Source of the DNA: an uncultured Kordia sp.
GTDB lineage: Bacteria; Bacteroidota; Bacteroidia; Flavobacteriales; Flavobacteriaceae
NCBI RefSeq assembly: GCF_947489565.1
Contig: NZ_CANLEA010000016.1
Coordinates: 62,001-126,000 of the forward strand
Length of the DNA: 64,000 nucleotides
Direction of reading: 5' to 3'
Position numbers and translations under genes: made by a program. Shown here piece by piece: positions 39,572-49,992 of this stretch. The stretch's first letter is position 1; every line of letters begins with the position of its first letter. The notes under the pieces were generated by a model. It worked only from the letters and a program-made list of their open reading frames with translations, was not told the DNA's origin and did not search any database.

Positions 39572-40585
39572 TTACGCTATATATTTACTCGCAGCCGCTT
39601 CTAATTTTTTTCGAATTCGTTTCCGTAATAATGGTGGTTCTATCACTTCAATGGAATCTCCAAAACCGAGAATTAAACGTTCTAATTCAAAGTTGATGTG
39701 TACTTTCAATTGTACTGTAATGCTTCCGTCTTTTTGTGCTGAGATAATTTCTTGGGTATTATGAAAAGGCTTGGTTGTTACATACGGCGCGTTGCTTTTG
39801 TCAATTTTCAGCACAATGCGTTGAATGTGTTTTTTGTCTAAAACGGTGACTCCAATGGTGTTTTTATAATACTCGTCTCCATCAAATGCTTCGTTTCTGT
39901 ACGGAATGTCTAAATCATAATCCACATTAATAATTCGGTCTAACGCAAAAGTGAGAATGCTAGGTTTGTTCCCAACAACTCCAATTAAAAACCAACGATT
40001 GTTGTATTCTTTTAAGATGAATGGATGAAAAATAACTTCAGAAGCTGTTCGTGCTTTAAATGATCGGTACGTTAAACGCAGTACAATTTTCTTTAGAATA
40101 GCCTGATATAACAGATCTAAATGTTGCAAGCCTTTTAAGTTCTCATTTTTGTCTAAATGGATAATGGAAGCTTGATGTGTTTTTTCCGTATACACCTTAT
40201 CTTCCAAACGCTGTATAATACCGCCTAATTCTGAAAATAACGAGAAATCTTTGAATTGTTTCAGCATTTCTACCGTTTCAGAAAGTACATTCATATCGTT
40301 TTCTGTCAATGGAATATCTGTGATGGAATACTCTTCATCTTCATATTTATAAAACTTACGATCGTATACCACAATTGGTGCATTATAGCCCAATTTATCG
40401 CTACGCATCATCTGAATATCCAATTGTACGGTTCGTTTGCTCACATTTACTTCGCGACCTTCATATTCGTGTAAAACATCAGAACAGGCTTCAATCAAAT
40501 CGTTTAAAGTCCACTGACGATAGTGGTTTTGCAAGCATTTGTCAATGGTTTTATATCGAATCAGTGCGTTTTTATTTATGGCCAT
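39572..40585 (-). CDS. WYL-domain transcriptional regulator of the RNA-repair island
   Basis: 337 residues. An N-terminal winged-HTH-like region (IDKCLQNHYRQWTLNDLIEACSD..., VSKRTVQLDIQMMR) is followed by a WYL domain at about 150-230 (YRSFKARTASEVIFHP, NNRWFLIGVVG in the WYL position) and a WCX C-terminal extension. WYL regulators often sense nucleic-acid fragments and control defence and RNA-repair operons. The gene is divergent from an exonuclease gene, and the shared 175-bp gap holds one copy of the palindromic operator, so it is the natural candidate to bind all six copies in the island, as repressor or activator. Confidence 0.88.
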   Translation of the reverse strand: MAINKNALIRYKTIDKCLQNHYRQWTLNDLIEACSDVLHEYEGREVNVSKRTVQLDIQMMRSDKLGYNAPIVVYDRKFYKYEDEEYSITDIPLTENDMNVLSETVEMLKQFKDFSLFSELGGIIQRLEDKVYTEKTHQASIIHLDKNENLKGLQHLDLLYQAILKKIVLRLTYRSFKARTASEVIFHPFILKEYNNRWFLIGVVGNKPSILTFALDRIINVDYDLDIPYRNEAFDGDEYYKNTIGVTVLDKKHIQRIVLKIDKSNAPYVTTKPFHNTQEIISAQKDGSITVQLKVHINFELERLILGFGDSIEVIEPPLLRKRIRKKLEAAASKYIA

Positions 40586-40628
40586 ATTATATCTGTCTAA
40601 AGTGTGAAAATAGCAAAAATTTATGAAG

Positions 40629-40647
40629 TGCGTAAAAAGATTGCGTA
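40629..40647 (+). promoter_or_regulatory. Island operator A (TGCGTAA-N5-TTGCGTA)
   Basis: Inverted repeat TGCGTAA/TTGCGTA with N5, between the WYL gene and the first exonuclease gene. TTTG of the -7 element (40662-40665) follows after 14 nt, against 13 nt at the other five sites. It can serve both divergent genes. Confidence 0.75.
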
Positions 40648-40741
40648 CATAAATAACATTCTTTGCACAAGTTCTTTACATACGAATTGTGCGTCGGCTT
40701 TCATCTGTCAACAAAAAATTAATTATTTAACAAATTTCAAG

Positions 40742-41293
40742 ATGAAAACAACAAACAAAATCCTAGTGGTAGACTTAGAAGCTACGTGCTGGGAACAAGA
40801 TGGTGAATACCAACGAAATCACAGTGAGATTATCGAAATTGGTATTTGCGAATTGGATGTTCCTTCCGGGGAAATATCCAAACAACAAGGAATTCTCGTA
40901 ATTCCTGAACATTCCGAAATCAGTCGATTTTGCACAGAACTCACCTCAATCACGCCCGAAATGGTGGCGCAAGAAGGCGTTTCTTTTGAAGATGCGATTG
41001 ATATACTTTTTGACGAGTATGATTCGTCTGCATACACGTGGGCAAGTTACGGCGCGTATGATCGTAACAAAGTCATGGAAGAATGTAGAAAAAAATATGT
41101 CGATTTCCCTTTTGGCGATCAACACATCAATGTCAAAGAAGAGTTTAGACGTTGCAACAGAATGCGACGCGGTATCGGAATGGCAAGAGCATTAAAACAA
41201 CTTCGAATTCCTTTAGAAGGAAGACATCACCGAGGTGTCGACGATGCCAATAACACCGCCAAAATCTTACATTGGTGTTTAAATAATCAGTAA
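40742..41293 (+). CDS. DEDDh 3'-5' exonuclease, ERI/KapD type (copy 1)
   Basis: 183 residues from the ATG at 40742, chosen because the operator and promoter lie upstream and the catalytic motif starts at residue 11. Exo I motif VVDLEATCW (D11, E13), Exo II around YTWASYGAYDRN, and Exo III HHRGVDDANN. Closest in style to KapD/ERI-1 exonucleases, which trim 3' ends of structured RNA. A second copy sits at 49.1 kb. In this island the likely job is cleaning damaged 3' ends or trimming precursors (inference). A terminator follows. Confidence 0.88.
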   Translation: MKTTNKILVVDLEATCWEQDGEYQRNHSEIIEIGICELDVPSGEISKQQGILVIPEHSEISRFCTELTSITPEMVAQEGVSFEDAIDILFDEYDSSAYTWASYGAYDRNKVMEECRKKYVDFPFGDQHINVKEEFRRCNRMRRGIGMARALKQLRIPLEGRHHRGVDDANNTAKILHWCLNNQ

Positions 41294-41305
41294 GATGTAT
41301 ATTTG

Positions 41306-41330
41306 ATTAGCCGCTTGGCTAATTTTTTTT
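41306..41330 (+). terminator. Intrinsic terminator of exonuclease gene 1
   Basis: ATTAGCC-GCTT-GGCTAAT perfect 7-bp stem followed by seven T residues. Confidence 0.88.
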
Positions 41331-41389
41331 GCTTAAATTTAGCTATAGAATCCAAATTTTCTCTAACATTTTAAACTGATTTTACTACT

Positions 41390-43036
41390 GTGATACTAAT
41401 TATATTAACAGTTATTACATGTATTATTTTTTTATTAAAATATATCTATGAAAAGCGAAGAAAAAAGCACTTCACGTACGATGAAGAGTTAATGGATTCA
41501 ATACTCCAAGATTTTTACAAAAATAAAAAAATCACTCACTTTTTTGTTCAAATTACTCAAGGGCTTACCTCGGTTCTTCTTATAGTTCCTTATTTATTTA
41601 TTTTTGTATTCTATTTGGTGTTTACGAAAGGATGGATAGGAAAATCTGTTAATTATTTTAAAGCTTATGGAACGTTATATAGCTTCTCAACTTGGTTACA
41701 GCTAGGTATTGGCTTGGTCTCTTTGATACTATGCTTTACAGTTTTTAAGAATTATGGATTTGATAGCCTATCTGCTCAATTTATAGGATACTATTTAGTT
41801 TTGCTGTCTGCGCTTGTACTGATCGCATTACTTTTTACACCTTTCAAATCAGAATTTACATGGACAAGCGCTATCCTTAATGAAAAATTACTATTACTTA
41901 TTACCACTTTAAACATTACAATTTTTTCAATTATAGGATATACGTACTTAACCATAACTAACAATTCGTTCGGAACAGCATTTCAAAATATATTTGATTT
42001 ATTTTTTAGAATAAAAACAATCTCTGACTTTGTTTTTAGTATTGACACCATACAAAAAATAGGCTACAATATAGAGACACTCATTTCAATTCATGGCTTA
42101 CTATTTTATGCGTTTGTGACTAAATATACATTCAACATAGTTAAGCTTCGTAAATCTGGAATTGATCATCTCAATATTGCGTTTAGCTTGATTTTTATAA
42201 ATAAGTTTACGGTTGCTGAAAACTATCTTGAAAAGAATCGGAAAAATTTCACAGGTCACTATTATTTCGTAATGAGTACGCTCAAATTATCCCAAAACTT
42301 ACCTCAAGAAGCCGTCAATAGCATGAGAAAATTTATAAATGAATATGAAGATGATGCTATTAATGATGTTATTTATTTACGATTAGTACACCTCTGCTTA
42401 TTTCTTAGAACTCCTGATGAAATTGACATTAATCTTTTAGAACTTGCAAAACAACAACAGCTTAAAAGTTATACATACTCTATTATAAAAAATAATATAG
42501 AACAAGCGAATTATGCTAATAAGATCTCATTCAAAAACTACGCTTCTAAATCGTTAGATAGTTTAAATTTTGAGATAATGTCGTCACGGTTTTCAGAAAT
42601 TGTGGAAGGTGACTACAAAGAAACTAGCAAAGAAAAGTTTGAAGTGATTAACGATTTAACTTTATACTCTTTTAATCAAGCTTGTGTCAAATTTCACTAT
42701 TTAATTTCGCATGGTGCATCCTACTCCAAAGCGTTTGAACTTGATGAAGATGCAGAAAAAGTACATTCGTACATCTCTAATGAAATAGAAATGAATTTGA
42801 AATATATGAAACAAGATTTTGATACCAAAAAATTATCATTTTCAAATTGTTTCTTTTTTAGAGCTTTTGTTACTACTAATGAATATTATTTCAATAAAGG
42901 AACGTTTAAAAATTTAAAAACAGTATATCACTATTTAGAAGCTGATTGGGAAGACTACATAGAAAAACAATACTTTGGTGCTATTAAGGGTCTTTTATCT
43001 GGAGACAATCTTTTCAAAGAAATGCTAAGAAATTAA
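41390..43036 (+). CDS. Multi-pass membrane protein with large cytoplasmic helical tail, unknown function
   Basis: 548 residues from a GTG start. Transmembrane segments lie at about 1-17, 48-72, 100-120, 128-150, 165-190 and 235-255. A soluble helical C-terminal half of about 290 residues (VAENYLEKNRKNFTGHYYFVMSTLKLSQNLPQEAVNSM) has a tetratricopeptide-like feel. I do not recognise the family. Its position between two operator-controlled genes suggests island membership, but it has only a weak promoter of its own (TAAATTTA near 41335). Confidence 0.75.
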   Translation: MILIILTVITCIIFLLKYIYEKRRKKHFTYDEELMDSILQDFYKNKKITHFFVQITQGLTSVLLIVPYLFIFVFYLVFTKGWIGKSVNYFKAYGTLYSFSTWLQLGIGLVSLILCFTVFKNYGFDSLSAQFIGYYLVLLSALVLIALLFTPFKSEFTWTSAILNEKLLLLITTLNITIFSIIGYTYLTITNNSFGTAFQNIFDLFFRIKTISDFVFSIDTIQKIGYNIETLISIHGLLFYAFVTKYTFNIVKLRKSGIDHLNIAFSLIFINKFTVAENYLEKNRKNFTGHYYFVMSTLKLSQNLPQEAVNSMRKFINEYEDDAINDVIYLRLVHLCLFLRTPDEIDINLLELAKQQQLKSYTYSIIKNNIEQANYANKISFKNYASKSLDSLNFEIMSSRFSEIVEGDYKETSKEKFEVINDLTLYSFNQACVKFHYLISHGASYSKAFELDEDAEKVHSYISNEIEMNLKYMKQDFDTKKLSFSNCFFFRAFVTTNEYYFNKGTFKNLKTVYHYLEADWEDYIEKQYFGAIKGLLSGDNLFKEMLRN

Positions 43037-43037
43037 C

Positions 43038-43056
43038 TACGTAAAAAGATTGCGCA
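43038..43056 (+). promoter_or_regulatory. Island operator B (TACGTAA-N5-TTGCGCA)
   Basis: The palindrome is followed after 13 nt by TTTG of a perfect -7 element TAAATTTG (43066-43073). It drives the S24/S26-like gene at 43254. Confidence 0.85.
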
Positions 43057-43073
43057 GTTCTTTGCTAAATTTG

Positions 43074-43253
43074 AAAATACTTGAAAGTAAGTCTGTGAAT
43101 ACTCATAGTGAATTCATGTTAATATATAGAGACAAGCCTTCAAATACATAAATCTCGATTATCGAGAAAAGTTCATTGAAATACTTTTGAAACAGGTTTC
43201 CGAAAGATATGTGCGTCAATAATGACACATATAACTTTTAAAAAACGATAATT
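43074..43253 (+). other. 180-nt 5' leader with small hairpins
   Basis: Between the operator B promoter and the S24/S26-like gene. Contains the hairpins TCTCGAT-T-ATCGAGA (about 43147-43161) and ATGTG...CACAT just before the gene. A very short ORF (MLIYRDKPSNT) is possible. No function assigned. Confidence 0.4.
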
Positions 43254-43550
43254 ATGAATTGGAAAATTCAAAAACTACTCGATGGAGAAACCATCATTTC
43301 AAAAGAACCTGGTAATTCTATGCTGCCACTTCTAAAATCGAAGCAACCTGTAAAGTTGCAACCTATTTCTTGGGAAGATTGCGAAGTCGGTGATATTGTC
43401 TTTTGTAAAGTCCGCGGAAATGTATTTACACATCTAGTAAAAGGAAAAAACGAAAGACGCGGATTGTTAATTGGAAACAATCACGGAAGAATTAACGGAT
43501 GGACCAAAAATGTATATGGGAAAGTAATAGAAATATTACCAATGTCATAG
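43254..43550 (+). CDS. Minimal S24/S26-type peptidase-like protein without DNA-binding domain
   Basis: 98 residues. GNSMLPLL (Ser22) matches the nucleophile motif of LexA/signal-peptidase-like folds, followed by VKLQPISWEDCEVGDIVFCKV, THLVKG (candidate Lys) and GLLIGNNHGRINGWT. There is no helix-turn-helix and no transmembrane anchor, so it is only the peptidase-fold core. It is directly under an island operator. It may be a protease that cuts a regulator or toxin when RNA damage is sensed (inference). Confidence 0.7.
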   Translation: MNWKIQKLLDGETIISKEPGNSMLPLLKSKQPVKLQPISWEDCEVGDIVFCKVRGNVFTHLVKGKNERRGLLIGNNHGRINGWTKNVYGKVIEILPMS

Positions 43551-43597
43551 ACATTACTTTTTCAAAAAAATCCACAAATATTTCTTATACAATATAT

Positions 43598-44218
43598 CTA
43601 TTCCTTTTCAGGAAAATTAGTCCCTTCAAACTGGATATAGGAAGCATCATTCATAGATTTAATTATATCTATCACATCATCCAATTCATATACACTTTTA
43701 TAACCATAACCATATAAGTTTATATATGTTGGTATATTCAACGCCAACATCAAAGGCTGATTATTTGCTGGTACTGCCGTCTTTAAAGCAAAACTGATCG
43801 GATCATTCTGAATATTATTATTGCAATAAATCAAAATTTTAGTCTCAGGATTTGGTATAATTCGCATCAAATTTAACTGTGTAAATTTGGTAAAAGGCAA
43901 ATTCACAGCTCCTTTTATATGACTTCTTTTGTATAAATCTTCGGCTCTTGCGTCTAAAATAATAACATCTTCTTGTTCACTCATTGCTACAAACGTTTCC
44001 AAATCTATCAAACGTGCTGCTCGATGCTTTTCAACTTCACTCATCAAATTTTTATAATCTTTAAAACTTACCATAGGATTACCGTCTTTGGAAGTATTAA
44101 ACTTTTGTGTAAAATTTTCAATGCGTTCCAATGTATCGTTTGTAGGATTTGGTTTTTGCGCTATCAGCACTCCACAAATAACAATCATAGCCAAAAAAAT
44201 AAAGTTTGAAGTTTTCAT
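43598..44218 (-). CDS. Exported rhodanese-like domain protein
   Basis: 206 residues on the opposite strand, with an N-terminal signal or anchor (NFIFLAMIVICGVLIAQ). The rhodanese-like domain is at about 65-190 (VIILDARAEDLYKRSHIKGAVNLPF, KILIYCNNNI with a Cys in the active-loop position). It may transfer sulfur or only bind. Opposite orientation and lack of an operator suggest it is a bystander in the island. Confidence 0.8.
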   Translation of the reverse strand: MKTSNFIFLAMIVICGVLIAQKPNPTNDTLERIENFTQKFNTSKDGNPMVSFKDYKNLMSEVEKHRAARLIDLETFVAMSEQEDVIILDARAEDLYKRSHIKGAVNLPFTKFTQLNLMRIIPNPETKILIYCNNNIQNDPISFALKTAVPANNQPLMLALNIPTYINLYGYGYKSVYELDDVIDIIKSMNDASYIQFEGTNFPEKE

Positions 44219-44327
44219 GATGTTTAATTTTAAAACGAAACTACGTATTCAAAATACATTCTGTAACTTATAATGAGTAAACTGGCTATATGAATGAGGG
44301 AACATGTTTTGTTTATTTTATTTTTAC

Positions 44328-44346
44328 TACGCAAAACTATTGCGCA
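44328..44346 (+). promoter_or_regulatory. Island operator C (TACGCAA-N5-TTGCGCA) of the rtcB operon
   Basis: The palindrome is followed after 13 nt by TTTG of the -7 element AATATTTG (44356-44363). Confidence 0.85.
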
Positions 44347-44406
44347 TTAGTGTAAAATATTTGTATCGGAATCATAAATAAGTTATTATACATAACAAAG
44401 TAAGTT

Positions 44407-44435
44407 ACTCCGCTGAATATTGAAGTCGGCGGAGT
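44407..44435 (+). promoter_or_regulatory. 5'-leader hairpin of rtcB mRNA
   Basis: ACTCCGC/GCGGAGT, 7-bp perfect stem followed by TTTACTAAAA, 20 nt before the rtcB start. The transcript at 62.5 kb has a hairpin in the same position with a similar TTTAAAAA tail. Confidence 0.55.
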
Positions 44436-44442
44436 TTACTAA

Positions 44443-46144
<1,702 letters not shown>

Positions 46145-46148
<4 letters not shown>

Positions 46149-46630
46149 AAACAATAGGTAACATCATCGCAGTTCTTATATGTATTGCAATTGGAATACC
46201 GCTGCTGATCATTTTTATGCTATTTTACACTCCTTATTCGTATGTAAGAAATTATGAATATCGAAGAAAACGTAAAAAAGAATTAGAAGAAGCTTTAATC
46301 CAAAATAATGGGAAAATTATATTTCTATATGGCGAATATCATACGTTTAACTTTTTAAAGTATTTTAAAGACCATTATCCCGAAATACAATGTTTGCAAG
46401 TGTATAATGGATACAATACCTCTGGTGTTTTTGTCGATCATCTAACTAAAAATAGAAAAGCAAAAAGTTTACCTCAATTAGTAAAGATTGATGGAAAAAA
46501 CATTCTCAAAAAAGAACATTATAATTCGTTTAAACATTACATACGAAGAAACAATGATGCAGATAGTTTTTTCAAATTGATTGAAAGCTCAATTAAAAAT
46601 TTAGAAAGTTTACCATCCAAACAACTATAA
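46145..46630 (+). CDS. Hypothetical 161-residue protein with N-terminal membrane helix
   Basis: Overlaps the previous stop by 4 nt. One hydrophobic segment (about 5-30, NIIAVLICIAIGIPLLIIFMLF), then a basic RRKRKKELEEAL stretch and a soluble domain of about 110 residues (FLYGEYHTFNFLKYFKDHYPEIQCLQVYNGYNTSGVF). Family unknown. Confidence 0.72.
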
Positions 46631-46640
46631 AGTCAAAATC

Positions 46641-47381
46641 ATGAACACAAAAAAAATCATTATACTATCACCAAACTTTTCTGAAGATTCAAAAATCATC
46701 AGTCAAGCTGCTATTGATAGTGAATTCACTACCATACGATTTGGAGGTTGGAATGTTCCTACAGAATATCAAAAAGATGTTGTGGCGGTTTATGGCGAAG
46801 ATTTATTCACAACAATTGTAGCTGAACAATGCAGTCTAAAACTCCTAAAACCCGCAGACGATTGGTTGGCAAGTGTTCCGACAAAATATACCTTACGAAA
46901 CATTCAATATGATCGTTTTGGGAATATTCAAAACGTACAAAACAAATTTATAAAACCTGTCGATTTCAAGTTTTTCCCTGCTGGTGTATACACTTCCGTG
47001 GAAGAAATCCAGGGCTATAGTACGATTGATGCAACCATTGAAGTCTTCGTATCTGATGTGGTGAGTTGGGCAATTGAAGTTCGCTGTTTTATCATTGATC
47101 GACAACTACAAACGTGGTCAACGTATATCTACAACGGAGAAATTGAGTTGAAAAATACGATACTAGAAAATGAAGAAACTGAAATGCTGAGCTTTCTCAA
47201 TGAATTCCTAACCGACAAAACAATTGACTTGCCTAAAGCAGTTGTCATTGATGTTGGTTACATTTCTGACAAAGGTTGGGCGCTCATTGAAGCAAATCCA
47301 GTATGGAGTTCGGGCGTATATGCGTGCAATCCTAAAAAAGTAATAGATACAATTGTGAAAAGTTGTGAGAAAGTGATCTAA
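46641..47381 (+). CDS. R2K-type ATP-grasp protein
   Basis: 246 residues. The C-terminal half shows ATP-grasp-like features (KFIKPVDFKFFPAG, SWAIEVRCFIIDRQL, AVVIDVGYISDKGWALIEANPVWSSGVY) typical of the R2K/DUF4343 clade, which is linked to RNA-repair and peptide-tagging loci in bacteria. It may ligate an amino acid or small molecule to a protein or RNA end. The assignment is by motif style, not search. Confidence 0.7.
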   Translation: MNTKKIIILSPNFSEDSKIISQAAIDSEFTTIRFGGWNVPTEYQKDVVAVYGEDLFTTIVAEQCSLKLLKPADDWLASVPTKYTLRNIQYDRFGNIQNVQNKFIKPVDFKFFPAGVYTSVEEIQGYSTIDATIEVFVSDVVSWAIEVRCFIIDRQLQTWSTYIYNGEIELKNTILENEETEMLSFLNEFLTDKTIDLPKAVVIDVGYISDKGWALIEANPVWSSGVYACNPKKVIDTIVKSCEKVI

Positions 47382-47388
47382 AAATATC

Positions 47389-48087
47389 ATGAATACAAAT
47401 ATTAACATCGCGACCAAAAACCTGTATGGTGTATTTAAGCCATATACGATTGAAGGAAATCTTAGAGAACGAAGCTGTGATTGCTGTGTTTCCGATGCAG
47501 AGATAAAGGAATTACTATCAAAAGATTTACATGTGCTTTCGGAAGACGAAATTGGACACTTTATGCGTTCGGCAGTTACAACTTTTGGCTGTGTTACTGA
47601 TTACAAGCATTTTTTACCAAGAATTTTAGAATTAATGCAATTTGAAAACAGTGATATGTTATTTGATTTTACGACATACGAAAAACTAAATTATAGCAAG
47701 TGGGAAACTTGGAGTGAGTCTGAAATTGAAGCAATTAAAACCTATTTCACAACTTTATGGATTGAAACTTTGAATGATACAACAACAACCTTGTACAAAA
47801 CTCAAAGTATGTTAAAAATCATGATTACTTATGTTGGTTGGGATGCAACTTTTTCTATTTGGGAAAAAGCAGCTAATTCACGCTGGATTCATTATGTAGT
47901 AGATGTCGTTTTAGGGAATGATTCTTTAGATTTTAATACAGAAGACACAGAACGTTTAATGAATTGGTTTTCAACGCATCTTTTTTTATCCAAACTAGAA
48001 AATGCCTTTTTAGAAACTGAAGATAAACTAGAAGCTAACAGAATTTCAATTGCATATACAATACTTGAAAAGTATAACAAAAATTAA
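47389..48087 (+). CDS. Hypothetical 232-residue protein ending the rtcB operon
   Basis: Begins 8 bp after the ATP-grasp stop. An N-terminal SCDCCVSDAEIKELL cysteine cluster and a helical body (IGHFMRSAVTTFGCVTDYKHFLPRILELM) look like a small all-helical repeat protein. No known family. Confidence 0.7.
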   Translation: MNTNINIATKNLYGVFKPYTIEGNLRERSCDCCVSDAEIKELLSKDLHVLSEDEIGHFMRSAVTTFGCVTDYKHFLPRILELMQFENSDMLFDFTTYEKLNYSKWETWSESEIEAIKTYFTTLWIETLNDTTTTLYKTQSMLKIMITYVGWDATFSIWEKAANSRWIHYVVDVVLGNDSLDFNTEDTERLMNWFSTHLFLSKLENAFLETEDKLEANRISIAYTILEKYNKN

Positions 48088-48113
48088 TTTCAAAATGTCA
48101 ATCGAAACTATCC

Positions 48114-48256
48114 GTCTGTGTTAAGAAATAATGAGCTAGCAAACGAAATTGCGAAGCGTAGCTTCAAGCATGTAGTTTAGCTAGTGAATGGTGCGCAGCA
48201 ATTTCCTATACACAGACTTGATTTTTTGGTTCATTTTTTATCAAGAAAAAATGAAC
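48114..48256. repeat. Nested inverted repeat plus second hairpin in the rtcB/DUF434 gap
   Basis: GTCTGTG (48114-48120) pairs with CACAGAC (48211-48217), and inside it GAAATTGC (48145-48152) pairs with GCAATTTC (48198-48205). A separate perfect 11-bp hairpin GTTCATTTTTT/AAAAAATGAAC occupies 48229-48256. It looks like a mobile palindromic repeat or a structured 3' end of the rtcB operon. Confidence 0.6.
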
Positions 48257-48339
48257 GTTACTAAAATTATAGTTTGAAACACTAAAGGCAAAAAGGTTAC
48301 ACAAACATTCTTATCAAAAACAAAAAACAACAAAAACTC

Positions 48340-49053
48340 ATGACAACACGAAACAGAGGAAAAGAAGGAAGTGACGATCGTTTATTTGGCGATCCAAAAA
48401 TGCAATCAAAAATGCGAGAAGCAATCAAAGACCTATCGTATTTAATGAGCAGAGGATTCTCTGAAAAATCGTCATTGCCTTTGGTTGGAAATCGTTACAA
48501 ACTCAACAATCGCCAACAACGTGCCGTACAAGGAATGAGTGAAGCAGCACATAAACTTGAAAAACGTACAGCGAGTTGTTTGTCGCCAAATCAGTTAGCA
48601 GAAAAAGAAGTCTATTTAGATGGTTTTAATGTATTAATTATGTTAGAAAGTGCTTTATCGGGCGCTTATCTTTTCAAAGGTTTAGATGGTTGTTATCGCG
48701 ATTTATCAAGCGTACACGGAACGTACAAAAAAGTAAAACAAACGCCAGAAGCCATTCAACGCATTGCAAACTTTCTACAAGAAAACAAGGTAAAAAAAGC
48801 AACATGGATCTTTGACAAACCTGTTTCCAACAGTGGACGTTTAAAAACAATGTTGGGAGAATATGCAAACGAAAATCAACTCAATTGGGAAATCATTTTA
48901 GACAACAATCCTGATAAATTGATTGCTGAAAGTGGAAAAATTGCTATCAGTTCGGATGCTTGGGTTTTAGACAATTCAACAACTTGGTGTAATATGGTGC
49001 GACATATTGTAGATATTGAAATTCTACAGAAAAATGTGGTGGAATCTGAATAA
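48340..49053 (+). CDS. DUF434/DUF5616 RNA-repair-associated protein
   Basis: 237 residues. N-terminal DUF434-like helical part (about 20-90, YLMSRGFSEKSSLPLVGNRYKLNNRQQRAV) and C-terminal DUF5616-like part (VYLDGFNVLIMLESALSGAYLFKGLDGCYRDLSSVHGTY, acidic positions as in PIN/NYN-type folds). Proteins of this type recur next to RtcB and RNA ligase genes. Probably an RNA-binding or processing subunit. It starts its own transcript after the hairpin element; the second exonuclease follows 11 bp later. Confidence 0.82.
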   Translation: MTTRNRGKEGSDDRLFGDPKMQSKMREAIKDLSYLMSRGFSEKSSLPLVGNRYKLNNRQQRAVQGMSEAAHKLEKRTASCLSPNQLAEKEVYLDGFNVLIMLESALSGAYLFKGLDGCYRDLSSVHGTYKKVKQTPEAIQRIANFLQENKVKKATWIFDKPVSNSGRLKTMLGEYANENQLNWEIILDNNPDKLIAESGKIAISSDAWVLDNSTTWCNMVRHIVDIEILQKNVVESE

Positions 49054-49064
49054 AAAATTTAAAA

Positions 49065-49613
49065 ATGAATCATACAAAAAATATAATCATCGTTGACTTA
49101 GAAGCGACATGTTGGAACGGACCAATTCCTAATGGACAAGTCAATGAAATCATAGAAATAGGAATCTGTGTTTTAAATACAGAAACAGGCGAAATCACAC
49201 AAAACGAAGGAATTCTGATAAAACCTGAACGTTCAGAAATCAGTGATTTTTGTACTGAATTGACAACCATCACACAAGAACTCATTGACTCGGAAGGAAT
49301 TTCATTCGCAGAAGCTTGCACAAAACTTCGCAAAGAATACGATCCAAAACAATATACATGGGCAAGTTACGGTCAATACGATCTCAACATGTTAAAGCGT
49401 CAATGTAAATTGAGAAATATGGAATATCCTATGGGCGCAAATCACATCAATGTAAAAACAACCTTTACAGAAGTAAAAGGATTGCGTAAAAAAGTGGGAA
49501 TGAATGGCGCTTTAAATATCTTAAAAATTCCGCTTGAAGGAACACATCACAGAGGAATTGATGATGCAAAAAACATTGCCAAAATTTTACATTGGTGTTT
49601 AAAAAATAAATAG
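49065..49613 (+). CDS. DEDDh 3'-5' exonuclease, ERI/KapD type (copy 2)
   Basis: 182 residues, clearly homologous to the protein at 40742 over its full length: IIVDLEATCW (D11, E13), YTWASYGQYDLN, HHRGIDDAKN. Same reaction expected, RNA 3'-end trimming. Two diverged copies in one island suggest different substrates. Downstream of the DUF434 gene. Confidence 0.88.
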   Translation: MNHTKNIIIVDLEATCWNGPIPNGQVNEIIEIGICVLNTETGEITQNEGILIKPERSEISDFCTELTTITQELIDSEGISFAEACTKLRKEYDPKQYTWASYGQYDLNMLKRQCKLRNMEYPMGANHINVKTTFTEVKGLRKKVGMNGALNILKIPLEGTHHRGIDDAKNIAKILHWCLKNK

Positions 49614-49624
49614 CAAAAAACTAC

Positions 49625-49643
49625 TACGCAAAAATATTGCGCA
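49625..49643 (+). promoter_or_regulatory. Island operator D (TACGCAA-N5-TTGCGCA)
   Basis: The palindrome is followed after 13 nt by TTTG of the -7 element CATCTTTG (49653-49660). It heads the operon 49753-55461, which ends in tRNA genes. Confidence 0.85.
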
Positions 49644-49752
49644 ATCAAACTTCATCTTTGAACTCAGAAATACAACACAACGAAACATATAAAATCATGC
49701 AAACTAAAAAAGGCACTGTGTATTGAATTATTAACAGATAGTTCAATACAAA

Positions 49753-49980
49753 ATGAAAACATGTAAAAACAAGAAAATTTACAATTTCAAACAAGCTCAC
49801 AAACGCAAAAAAAGAACACGAGCAACAAGAAATCTTTGGATAAGCAATACTAGTGGATTCCGCAGAGAATTAAATAGAGAATATCGTACAAAATGTAAGA
49901 TGGTTCTAAGAAAAAAAATAGCAGGGCAAGAAATAGAATTCCCACTATTCAAAAAAACACTTTTGTGGCATTGCTATTAA
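49753..49980 (+). CDS. Small highly basic protein
   Basis: 75 residues, about one third Lys/Arg (FKQAHKRKKRTRATRNLW, NREYRTKCKM). It looks like a nucleic-acid-binding peptide. No family recognised. First gene of the operator D operon, 12 bp before the first nucleotidyltransferase. Confidence 0.6.
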   Translation: MKTCKNKKIYNFKQAHKRKKRTRATRNLWISNTSGFRRELNREYRTKCKMVLRKKIAGQEIEFPLFKKTLLWHCY

Positions 49981-49992
49981 AAAGCATTCAAA

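Noticed and set aside
40604-40741. In-frame extension of the first exonuclease gene to an ATG at 40604
   Set aside because: The extra 46 residues have no exonuclease character, and the extension would place the operator and -7 element inside the coding region. The ATG at 40742 fits the copy at 49065.
41390-43036. Toxin or abortive-infection assignment for the membrane protein
   Set aside because: The topology allows it, but no motif supports a specific function.
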